DNA of 19,807 nt from CAYYNP01 sp964472545 (lineage in GTDB: Bacteria > Planctomycetota > Planctomycetia > Pirellulales > Thermoguttaceae), in the NCBI GenBank assembly GCA_964472545.1, contig CAYYNP010000190.1, forward strand, positions 1 to 19,807, read 5' to 3'. Below are positions 14,191 through 19,807 of this stretch, piece by piece (within the stretch, counting starts at the first letter, position 1; every line of letters starts with the position of its first letter). A program made the translations under genes and the position numbers. The notes under the pieces were generated by a model. It did not search any database. It saw only the letters and a program-made list of their open reading frames with translations, and was not told the origin of the DNA.

Positions 14191-14261
14191 CCGTAGGGTG
14201 CGTCTTGACGCACCATGAATCACTTGGGAAGACACGCGGTGCGTCGAGACGCACCCTACGG
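14191..14261. repeat. Nested palindrome of two GGTGCGTC-NN-GACGCACC hairpins in inverted order
   Basis: The outer arms (14191-14214 and 14238-14261) are perfectly complementary for the first 14 bases and differ only at the tiny loop, centred on 14226. Each arm is itself a hairpin: GGTGCGTCTTGACGCACC (14197-14214) and GGTGCGTCGAGACGCACC (14238-14255). They are preceded or followed by CCGTAG/CTACGG. The whole can fold as one long stem or as two small hairpins. It lies about 30 nt downstream of the rnfB stop and could act as a 3'-end structure for the rnf transcript. Confidence 0.85.
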
Positions 14262-14282
14262 AGTTCGACCACCCGCTGTTCG

Positions 14283-14290
14283 CGGTGCGT
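14283..14290. repeat. Isolated half-site of the GGTGCGTC repeat at the rnfB stop
   Basis: The octamer GGTGCGTC (plus strand, 14284-14291 by strict match, core 14283-14290 region) occurs once more directly against the rnfB stop codon, without its pairing arm. It looks like a remnant or truncated copy of the neighbouring palindrome, although eight bases could also recur by chance. Confidence 0.35.
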
Positions 14291-15199
14291 CTATCCCCGC
14301 CACTCCGTCTCATCGACGGTGGTCTTGAAGTCGGCCTCGATCCGATCGGGCAGCTCTTCACCGGCCACCGCGGCCAGGTCGTCGGCCGTCGGCTTGCCGA
14401 CGTAGATCATGCTCTCGCGCGGACATTTGTCCTGGGCCTTGCGGAAGTCGGCCTCGTCGTCGTAGCCGTCGTAGTTGATCGTGGGCAGGTTGCCGTCCAT
14501 CTGCATCAAGTCGGCGTTGCGGCTACAGGCCGTACAGCCGATGCAGCCGACGTCGCAAACGCCCTTCACGTCCGGGCCGCGGTCCTGGTTCGAGCAGGCC
14601 ACGACCAGCATCCGCTCGGCCTTGAACGGCACCATGGTGATGATGTTGCGCGGACACGTGCGGGCACAGGCCTTGCAGCCGATGCACTTCTGGTAGTCGA
14701 TGGTCGAGAGGCCGTCGACGATGGCGATCGCGTCGTACTTGCAGGCCCGCTGGCAGTCGCCTAGCCCTAAGCAGCCGTAGACGCAGCCCTGCACGCCGGC
14801 CACCAGGTTGGCGGCCACGCAGGTCGATTCGCCCAGGTAAGGGGTTCGCTGCAGGCGGTTCTTGGTCGGGGCCGAGCAATTGACCACCGCCCGATAGGGG
14901 AGGCTCTCGGAGACCTCGACGCCCATGACCTCACCCAGTGCTCCAGCGCAACCGCTTCCGCCGGGGGCGCAGAGGTTCAGTTCGGCCCGGCCTTCGGCGA
15001 CCGCTTCGGCGTATTCACCACAGCCGACGAACCCACAGCCGCCGCAGTTGGCCCCGGGCAGCGCCGCGTTGAGCGCTTCGACCTTCGGGTCGACGGCGAC
15101 GTGGAAGGCCTGGTTGGCCCAACCGAGTATGCAGGCCATCGCGACCGCCAGCGCGGCCAGGACGATGGCAGCAAGGAGTATTGTTACGGTGCTCAACAT
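14291..15199 (-). CDS. rnfB: Rnf complex subunit B, Fe-S electron-transfer protein
   Basis: This is a 302-residue membrane-anchored iron-sulfur subunit that is expected to exchange electrons with ferredoxin on the cytoplasmic face. Residues about 5-27 form the N-terminal membrane anchor. The [4Fe-4S] domain typical of RnfB follows, with C52, C55, C60 and C77 in NCGGCGFVGC and a downstream Cys. A double-cluster ferredoxin domain uses C139, C143, C149, C153 and C172, C175, C178, C182 (KCIGCKACARTCP). A third ferredoxin-like segment retains C219, C222 and C225 (GCIGCTAC), but has Ala where the fourth Cys is expected. Of its second motif only C259-P260 remains, so it probably holds one cluster instead of two. 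The start is ATG at 15199, 14 bp after the rnfA stop. The ribosome site is weak, which suggests translational coupling. It is the last gene of the operon. Confidence 0.95.
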   Translation of the reverse strand: MLSTVTILLAAIVLAALAVAMACILGWANQAFHVAVDPKVEALNAALPGANCGGCGFVGCGEYAEAVAEGRAELNLCAPGGSGCAGALGEVMGVEVSESLPYRAVVNCSAPTKNRLQRTPYLGESTCVAANLVAGVQGCVYGCLGLGDCQRACKYDAIAIVDGLSTIDYQKCIGCKACARTCPRNIITMVPFKAERMLVVACSNQDRGPDVKGVCDVGCIGCTACSRNADLMQMDGNLPTINYDGYDDEADFRKAQDKCPRESMIYVGKPTADDLAAVAGEELPDRIEADFKTTVDETEWRG

Positions 15200-15213
15200 G
15201 GGTAAACGATTCC

Positions 15214-15912
15214 CTACTCCAACATTATCTTCACGGCATCTTTAATTCCATCGCCGACGCCGGTGAATCCCATGAATGCCATGGCCATGATCCCGGCCAC
15301 GATCAGACTGACGCCGGCCCCCCGCAACGGCTTGGGCACGTCGCACATATCGAGTTCCTCGCGAATCCCGGCCATCAGCGAGATGGCCAGCGTGAAGCCG
15401 ACCCCTCCGGCAATCGCGTAGGTGAGCGCCTGGTGGAGCCCCCAGAGTTCCGAAGGGTCCTGCAACCGCTTCATGATCTCCAGGCAGGCGAAGAGGATCG
15501 CACAGTTGGTGGTGATCAGCGGCAAGAAGACGCCGAACGACTTGTACAACGGGGGAAAGAACCTCCGCACGTACATCTCGACGAATTGCACCGAGGAGGC
15601 GATCACGAAGATGTACATGATGTAGCTGAGCACGGAGAGATCGACCGTGACGCTCTCGTCGCCGCCGGCGGCCGCCCAGATCCACTGCGGCACGGGTGCT
15701 TCGGGACGCAGAATGAAGTACGTGAAGGTCCAACTCAACAGCGCCGCGATCGAGATCACGAACGTCACCGCGCAGCCCATCCCGAAGGCCGTATCGACGC
15801 GCCGCGACACGCCCAGGAACGGGCAGATCCCCACGAAGTACTGCAGCACGAAGTTGTTGATCAGTGCCGCACCGATGGCGATCTGGATCAGCAAAACCAG
15901 CGTATCAGTCAC
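15214..15912 (-). CDS. rnfA: Rnf complex subunit A, integral membrane protein
   Basis: This is a 232-residue subunit with about six membrane helices, homologous to NqrE. In Rnf/Nqr structures, one Cys pair from this subunit and one from RnfE hold an iron centre in the middle of the membrane. Here the pair is C30 in VGICPFLGVS and C137 in TTNCAILF, both in their conserved settings. The motif INNFVLQYF near the N-terminus and GIREELDMCDVPKPLRG before the last helix are also typical. The start codon is GTG at 15912 with GAGGA 5 nt upstream. The gene lies 75 bp after rnfE, the longest gap in the operon, and 14 bp before rnfB. An insertion of about 18 residues between the second and third helices (around 70-90, APVPQWIWAAAGGDES) makes it somewhat longer than the roughly 190-residue family norm. 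Confidence 0.95.
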   Translation of the reverse strand: MTDTLVLLIQIAIGAALINNFVLQYFVGICPFLGVSRRVDTAFGMGCAVTFVISIAALLSWTFTYFILRPEAPVPQWIWAAAGGDESVTVDLSVLSYIMYIFVIASSVQFVEMYVRRFFPPLYKSFGVFLPLITTNCAILFACLEIMKRLQDPSELWGLHQALTYAIAGGVGFTLAISLMAGIREELDMCDVPKPLRGAGVSLIVAGIMAMAFMGFTGVGDGIKDAVKIMLE

Positions 15913-15936
15913 GCGATCCTCACTTCCCGCCGACTC

Positions 15937-15980
15937 TTTTCAATTTGCAATCTGCAATTCTCAATTACCAATTCTCATTC
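15937..15980. repeat. AT-rich CAATT-type microrepeat between rnfE and rnfA
   Basis: In a GC-rich operon this short gap is strikingly AT-rich and contains CAATT or GCAAT units at about 9-10-nt intervals (TTTCAATTTGCAATC, TGCAATTCTCAATTACCAAT). It has no hairpin. It could be a replication-slippage product or an unstructured spacer that eases ribosome loading for rnfA. It does not encode part of either protein. Confidence 0.55.
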
Positions 15981-15987
15981 TCCCCCT

Positions 15988-16611
15988 TCAACCGGCCGCA
16001 TCCTTCCGCCGCTGCCCATACCACTCCACTAAGCCCAACAACAATCCCAACGTCAAGAATGCTCCCGGCGGCAGCACCATGACGCCCCAAGCCGGAAACC
16101 AACTGCCGTCGAGCAGCACCACGCCAAACCACGTGCCGAAACCGAGGATTTCGCGAACCGTGGCGATGCTGGCCAACGCCAACGCGAAGCCCAGCGACAT
16201 GCCCACGGCGTCGGAAATCGCCACGCCGAGGCCCTGCTTCGACGAGCAGATTTCGCAGCGCGAGATGATCAGGCAGTTGACGATGATCAGCGGGATGTAC
16301 GGCCCGAGTTCCTTGCTCATCGGATACAAGAAGGCCGCCAGCAGCCGATCGGCGATGGTCACGAACGTGGCGATGGTCAACGTGAAGACCAGGATTCGCA
16401 GGTGTGGTTTCAACAGCCCACGGATCAGGCTGGTGATGATGCTAGCCATGATCATCACGAAGGCGGTCGCCCCGGCCATGGTCATCGCCGGCTTCATGGC
16501 GCTGGTCACCGCCAGCACAGGACACATGCCCAGCAACTGACGATAGACCGGGTTCTCCGGCAGGATGCCGTTGATGAACCGTTCCAGTGCGGTGGGTTCC
16601 GGTGCGGGCAT
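15988..16611 (-). CDS. rnfE: Rnf complex subunit E, integral membrane protein
   Basis: This is a 207-residue membrane subunit, homologous to NqrD and a structural mirror of RnfA. It carries the second Cys pair of the intramembrane iron site: C30 in LLGMCPVLAVT and C113 in IIVNCLIISRCEIC. The helix-loop pattern LGPYIPLIIVNC and the late segment VREILGFGTWFG are family hallmarks, and about six membrane helices are visible. The additional C119 and C122 are close to the site. The start is ATG at 16611, 23 bp after the rnfG stop. No clear Shine-Dalgarno is present, so coupling to rnfG is likely. Confidence 0.95.
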   Translation of the reverse strand: MPAPEPTALERFINGILPENPVYRQLLGMCPVLAVTSAMKPAMTMAGATAFVMIMASIITSLIRGLLKPHLRILVFTLTIATFVTIADRLLAAFLYPMSKELGPYIPLIIVNCLIISRCEICSSKQGLGVAISDAVGMSLGFALALASIATVREILGFGTWFGVVLLDGSWFPAWGVMVLPPGAFLTLGLLLGLVEWYGQRRKDAAG

Positions 16612-16634
16612 GGCGGAATCTACTGTTGGGGGCT

Positions 16635-17267
16635 TTACTGCGGCTTCTGCTGTCGGATCGCTTCGGCGTAATGCGCGATCGCGTCGTTGACGATCTTGGC
16701 AACGGCCTTCGACGATATCGTGGCCCCGGAAAGGGCCTCGATCTGATTGCTGCCTTCGGCCGGCTCGGTCTTTACGACAGTAAACTCCTCGGCCGTCGGT
16801 TTGCCGACGAACTGGTTACGGAAGTCGGGCGGGTCGGCAATGTAGTTGCCTAGTCCCGGGGTTTCCTTCTGGTCGAGGACGTAAAGGCCGGTGATCGTGG
16901 TTACCTCGGGATCGAGCCCGATCAGCACTTCGATCCGATCGGCGAACCCCTGATCGCCGGCCGGCAGGATCCAGCCGACCGTTGCCCCGGCGGCGTCGAC
17001 TGCCTGGTAGATCCGCTGCTCTTTGTCCTTGGTGCCAACGACTACTAACGGTTCTTCCCGGTCGCGATTGGCCGCGATCGACTTCTCCAGGTCGGCGCCG
17101 GGCACCAGATCCGGGATCTGCTGAAAGGTCTCGTTCTCCTTGTTGGCGATGATCATCGGCCCCAGGCCGGTCTGCACGCCGGCCAGCGCGGCACCGTAGA
17201 CCAGCGCCAGCAGGATCACCAGCCAGGCCTGTTTGATGTAGCCGCCTTTTTCGGGCGCTTCGCTCAT
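16635..17267 (-). CDS. rnfG: Rnf complex subunit G, covalent FMN protein
   Basis: This is a 210-residue subunit with one N-terminal membrane helix (about 14-34) and an extracytoplasmic FMN-binding domain. The flavin attachment motif SGAT is present at 180-183, with T183 as the residue expected to carry FMN by a phosphoester bond. The segment DQKETPGLG (132-140) is the second family signature. In the complex it transfers electrons between the membrane iron centre and the flavin of RnfD. The start is ATG at 17267, 6 bp after the rnfD stop, with AAGGA inside the end of rnfD. Flavinylation needs an ApbE-type transferase, and none is encoded in this window. Confidence 0.95.
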   Translation of the reverse strand: MSEAPEKGGYIKQAWLVILLALVYGAALAGVQTGLGPMIIANKENETFQQIPDLVPGADLEKSIAANRDREEPLVVVGTKDKEQRIYQAVDAAGATVGWILPAGDQGFADRIEVLIGLDPEVTTITGLYVLDQKETPGLGNYIADPPDFRNQFVGKPTAEEFTVVKTEPAEGSNQIEALSGATISSKAVAKIVNDAIAHYAEAIRQQKPQ

Positions 17268-17273
17268 GATGGG

Positions 17274-18281
17274 CTACTCGTCCTTCTTTGGGGCCGGACC
17301 ACCCAAGGGTCGCGGAATCGTCCAACGATTGATCAGCGGCACGGCGGCATTCATCAACAACACGGCGAACATCATGCCTTCGGGGTATCCGCTGAATACG
17401 CGGATCAGCATCACCAGCGCGCCGACACCCAGCCCGAAGATGAACTTGCCCTTGCCGGAAAGCGGGCTGGTGACCGGGTCGGTGGCGATGAAAAACGCAC
17501 CGAAGAGCGACGCTCCGCTGACCAGATGGTAATAGGCCGGCATGGTCATCTTGGGCATGCCGGCCAGCGAGGCCGCTAGCCCGCAGACGTAGGCCGCCGC
17601 CAGCGTGCCGACGGGAATCTCCCACGAGGCGACGCGGCGGACGCACAGATAGGCCCCGCCGAGCAGCAACGCCACCGCGCTGATCTCGCCGAGCGATCCG
17701 TTGACGTTGCCCAGAAACAGTGGCCAGAATCCTCCGGCCCAGGGCGCCTCGGCAGGATGGCTCAGCGGCGTGGCCTGCGTGAGCAGTTCCAGGTTGGGCA
17801 CGACCTTTGCGTACGCCCCCGAACCCATCACCTTGGCAAAGCTGAGCATCACGAACGCCCGGCCGACCATCGCCGGGTTGAAGATGTTGTATCCCAGGCC
17901 GCCGAAGACGACCTTGCCCAGCCCGATGGCCGTCAGCGAGCCGATCACCGCGATGTATAACGGGGCGTTGGCCGGCAGCGAGAGGCCCAGGATGACGCCG
18001 GTCACCGCCGCCGAGTAATCGCCGGTGGGAATCTGCTTCCCGCGCATCACGCTAAACACCGCCTCGGCCGCCACACACGCCAACACGCAGACGCCCACCT
18101 GGTTGACCGTCTGCCAGCCGAAGACCGCCAACGCCATCAGGATCGCCGGGGCCAGACCGATCAACACGTCGATCATCATCCGCCGCGTTGTCATACTCGT
18201 CGTCGAGAGGTGCGGCGACGGGGCGACGTGAATCGCCGGGGCGGCGGGCGGAGTTTCGGCTTGGGAGTCGCTGTTGGCCAT
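17274..18281 (-). CDS. rnfD: Rnf complex subunit D, membrane FMN protein
   Basis: This is a 335-residue polytopic subunit, homologous to NqrB, that forms much of the ion path. About eight to ten hydrophobic helices start near residue 36. The flavinylation site is TQATPL, with T171 matching the family's S.AT threonine. The motifs GGLGYNIFNPAMVGRAFV, FFIATDPVTSP and GYPEGMMFAVLLMNA are strongly conserved in RnfD/NqrB. A polar, Pro- and Ala-rich N-terminal extension of about 30 residues precedes the first helix. I chose ATG at 18281, 4 bp past the rnfC stop. A TTG five codons upstream (18296) would overlap rnfC and has SD-like AAGGTG too close to it. Confidence 0.94.
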   Translation of the reverse strand: MANSDSQAETPPAAPAIHVAPSPHLSTTSMTTRRMMIDVLIGLAPAILMALAVFGWQTVNQVGVCVLACVAAEAVFSVMRGKQIPTGDYSAAVTGVILGLSLPANAPLYIAVIGSLTAIGLGKVVFGGLGYNIFNPAMVGRAFVMLSFAKVMGSGAYAKVVPNLELLTQATPLSHPAEAPWAGGFWPLFLGNVNGSLGEISAVALLLGGAYLCVRRVASWEIPVGTLAAAYVCGLAASLAGMPKMTMPAYYHLVSGASLFGAFFIATDPVTSPLSGKGKFIFGLGVGALVMLIRVFSGYPEGMMFAVLLMNAAVPLINRWTIPRPLGGPAPKKDE

Positions 18282-18285
18282 GTTT

Positions 18286-19635
18286 CTAAGCTGCAATCAC
18301 CTTACCCAAACGAATCAACTGCACCAGCGGCAGCCGGGCCGGACACACATAGGCACAACACCCGCATTCCATACACGCGGTGATGTGGTATCGCCGGGCC
18401 AGTTCCGCGTCGTCAAACCGTGCGGCCTGGGCCAGCTTGGTCGGCATCAGGTGCATCGGGCAGACCTCGCCACAGCGGCCGCAACGCACACAGGCAGTCT
18501 CCTCGGCCGTGTCGATCTCGCTGCGCGAGAGCACCGTGATGCCGCTGGTGCCCTTGGTTACCGGCGTGTCGAACGTGCCGATGGTGAAGCCCATCATCGG
18601 CCCGCCGGCCACCACGCGGGCGGCGTCTTCGGTCAGCCCGCCACAGAACTCGATCAACTCGCCGTAGTCGGTGCCGATGGGCACCAACAGGTTCTTAGGC
18701 TGGCGGATGCCGCGACCGGAGACGGTGACGATGCGATGCGTCAGCGGCTTCTCGCGTAGCACCGCCCGGGCCAACGCGGCCACCGTGCCCACGTTGCTGA
18801 CCACCACACCGACGTCCAACGGCAGCCCGCCGGTGGGCACCTCGCGGTGCAGCGTGGCACAGATCAACTGTTTTTCGCCGCCTTGGGGGTATTTTGTCTT
18901 CGCCACGCGGACTTCGACGGGCGTGCCTTCCGCGGCGGTCGCCAGCGCTTCGATCGCCTTCGGCTTGTTGTCTTCCACGCAGGCAACCACCCGCGACGCG
19001 CCTGTGGCCCGGCCGGCCAACAGCGCCCCGGCGATCACCGCCGCGGGTGCTTGGAGCATCAGTCGATAGTCGGCCGTCAGATAGGGTTCGCACTCGCAGC
19101 CGTTGATCAGCAGTGTGTCGATCGGCCGCTCTTCGTTGCGGGTGAGCTTCACGTGCGTGGGGAAGGCGGCTCCGCCGAGACCGACCAGCCCGGCCCGTTG
19201 GGCGGCGCCGGCGATCTGCTGCGGCTCGAAACGGTCGAGCCCGTCGGTGGGCCAGTCGCCGCCGAAGACGTCTTCCAGCAAGGCGTCGCCTTCGAGCGGT
19301 TGCTCGTCGGCCGCCTTGATCGGCACCACCGGCACACGGCGTCCGTTGGGCAGCGTGGCCATACCGGCCCGGGCCGTCTTGCCGGCCACACTGGAATGCA
19401 CCGGCGCGGAAACGAAGCCCCCGGCCTCGCCCACCACGTCGCCGACGGTCACCTCCGTGCGCGGTTTGACCGCCTCCTTGCACGGGGCGCCGATGTGTTG
19501 CAGCAGCGGGATGCGGACCTGCTTCGGCGTCGGAAGGACCTCCAACGGGGCGTCTTCCGCCAACTCCTTCCGCTCCGCCGGGTGGACGCCCCGGGGGAAC
19601 GTGTCCTTCTGCTGAGAGAGAGTCGTGGCCGTCAC
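18286..19635 (-). CDS. rnfC: Rnf complex subunit C, NADH/FMN Fe-S subunit
   Basis: This is a 449-residue peripheral cytoplasmic subunit and the NAD(H)-reacting module of the complex. After an N-terminal barrel-like region (about 30-105) comes the flavin/NADH-binding Gly-rich motif GLVGLGGAAFPTHVKL (149-164), then NGCECEPYLTADYRLM (178-193) as in respiratory complex I subunit NuoF. Two [4Fe-4S] motifs close the protein: C382-C385-C388-C392 (CVRCGRCGEVCP) and C421-C424-C427-C431 (CMECGCCAYVCP). The length fits the short clostridial form, without the long Ala/Lys-rich C-terminal extension of gammaproteobacterial RnfC. The start codon is GTG at 19635 with AGGAAGG 4 nt upstream. It is the first gene of the operon, behind a strong promoter. 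Confidence 0.95.
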   Translation of the reverse strand: MTATTLSQQKDTFPRGVHPAERKELAEDAPLEVLPTPKQVRIPLLQHIGAPCKEAVKPRTEVTVGDVVGEAGGFVSAPVHSSVAGKTARAGMATLPNGRRVPVVPIKAADEQPLEGDALLEDVFGGDWPTDGLDRFEPQQIAGAAQRAGLVGLGGAAFPTHVKLTRNEERPIDTLLINGCECEPYLTADYRLMLQAPAAVIAGALLAGRATGASRVVACVEDNKPKAIEALATAAEGTPVEVRVAKTKYPQGGEKQLICATLHREVPTGGLPLDVGVVVSNVGTVAALARAVLREKPLTHRIVTVSGRGIRQPKNLLVPIGTDYGELIEFCGGLTEDAARVVAGGPMMGFTIGTFDTPVTKGTSGITVLSRSEIDTAEETACVRCGRCGEVCPMHLMPTKLAQAARFDDAELARRYHITACMECGCCAYVCPARLPLVQLIRLGKVIAA

Positions 19636-19709
19636 GAAACCTTCCTATGGGTCAACGCTGCATCGCCGAGGTTGTATATCACCGGATGCGTGAACTCGCG
19701 AAACTACTA

Positions 19710-19739
19710 CTTATAGCAGCTTCGCCGACGCGCTGTCAA
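19710..19739 (-). promoter_or_regulatory. Sigma70-type promoter of the rnf operon
   Basis: On the minus strand a perfect TTGACA (19734-19739) is followed after 18 bases by TATAAG (19710-19715), the best promoter match in the window. Transcription would begin near 19702, giving a leader of about 66 nt before the GTG of rnfC. No operator-like dyad overlaps it. Confidence 0.6.
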
Positions 19740-19779
19740 CCGTCCACGTCGGAAAGTCAGGAGAACTGCAAAGTGTGCG

Positions 19780-19805
19780 GGAGCCCGAAAAAGGGGACTG
19801 GCTCC
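19780..19805. repeat. Short inverted repeat at the right edge (GGAGCC ... GGCTCC)
   Basis: GGAGCC (19780-19785) and GGCTCC (19800-19805) flank an AAAAAGGGGACT core. The AAAAGGGGAC..GGC.CC style resembles REP sequences that I recall near IS200-like REP-associated transposases, but the window ends here and the copy cannot be compared with others. Confidence 0.35.
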
Positions 19806-19807
19806 GT

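Larger units (their letters stand above)
13929..14290. other. 362-bp intergenic region between rnfB and the DUF11 gene
   Basis: No gene is seen. The region holds the leader of the DUF11 gene (with a hairpin at 13970-13991), an exactly symmetric nested palindrome (14191-14261) and a half-copy of its core touching the rnfB stop (14283-14290). Both flanking genes run on the minus strand, so termination of the rnf transcript and initiation of the DUF11 transcript should both occur here. I could not identify a convincing -35/-10 pair. Confidence 0.6.

Noticed and set aside
14291..19635. Na+-translocating NADH:quinone reductase (nqr) operon
   Set aside because: RnfB with multiple ferredoxin motifs and RnfC with two CxxCxxCxxxCP motifs are present, whereas NqrA and the NqrF ferredoxin-reductase subunit are absent.

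Overview
The window is about 19.8 kb of high-GC DNA (about 60-65 % by eye) carrying twelve genes that I can support. All but one lie on the minus strand. Several features point to a Planctomycetota bacterium, probably a relative of Pirellulales. These are a DUF6288-type secreted giant protein, a Pro-rich protein with DUF11 repeats, a secreted Abhydrolase_7-like esterase, and intergenic palindromes of the CCTGGGGCAACGCCCCAGG and GGTGCGTCNNGACGCACC types. The assignment rests on protein style and repeat style, not on a marker gene. I see no rRNA, tRNA, CRISPR array, transposase or phage gene.

Layout, left to right. Bases 1-161 hold no gene. Next come a stand-alone response regulator (162-614, minus), a secreted alpha/beta hydrolase (747-1772, minus) and a 1338-residue secreted PDZ / alpha-alpha toroid / HEAT protein (1968-5984, minus). 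A 192-bp composite palindrome lies between the hydrolase and the giant protein. A 365-bp gap is followed by a soluble hybrid histidine kinase with four CBS domains and one PAS domain (6350-8812, minus). A 508-bp divergent intergenic region with a second inverted repeat leads to the only plus-strand gene (9321-11231), an uncharacterised protein with an Ala-rich N-terminus, a coiled coil and several membrane segments. It converges on a membrane-anchored Pro-rich DUF11 protein (11400-13928, minus), and two strong hairpins sit between the converging ends.

The right-hand third is a complete rnf operon on the minus strand, in transcription order rnfC-rnfD-rnfG-rnfE-rnfA-rnfB (19635 down to 14291). 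It has tight junctions and a good sigma70-type promoter (TTGACA-N18-TATAAG) ahead of rnfC. The six products form the ferredoxin:NAD+ oxidoreductase that couples electron transfer to Na+ or H+ transport. Electrons are expected to pass between ferredoxin, RnfB (Fe-S clusters), the RnfA/RnfE membrane iron site, the covalently bound FMNs of RnfG and RnfD, and RnfC (FMN, NADH and Fe-S). The gene order is the clostridial/Bacteroidetes type, not the rnfABCDGE order of proteobacteria. RnfB has a degenerate C-terminal ferredoxin module. No apbE flavin transferase gene is in the window.

The most unusual material is the set of three unrelated intergenic inverted repeats (1802-1993, 9091-9179, 14191-14261), two of them nested and exactly symmetric; the coiled-coil membrane protein of unknown function; the four-CBS kinase; and a fourfold repeated motif in the C-terminal half of the giant DUF6288-like protein. 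I found no convincing multi-gene novel system. The best candidate for undescribed biology is the 636-residue membrane protein.
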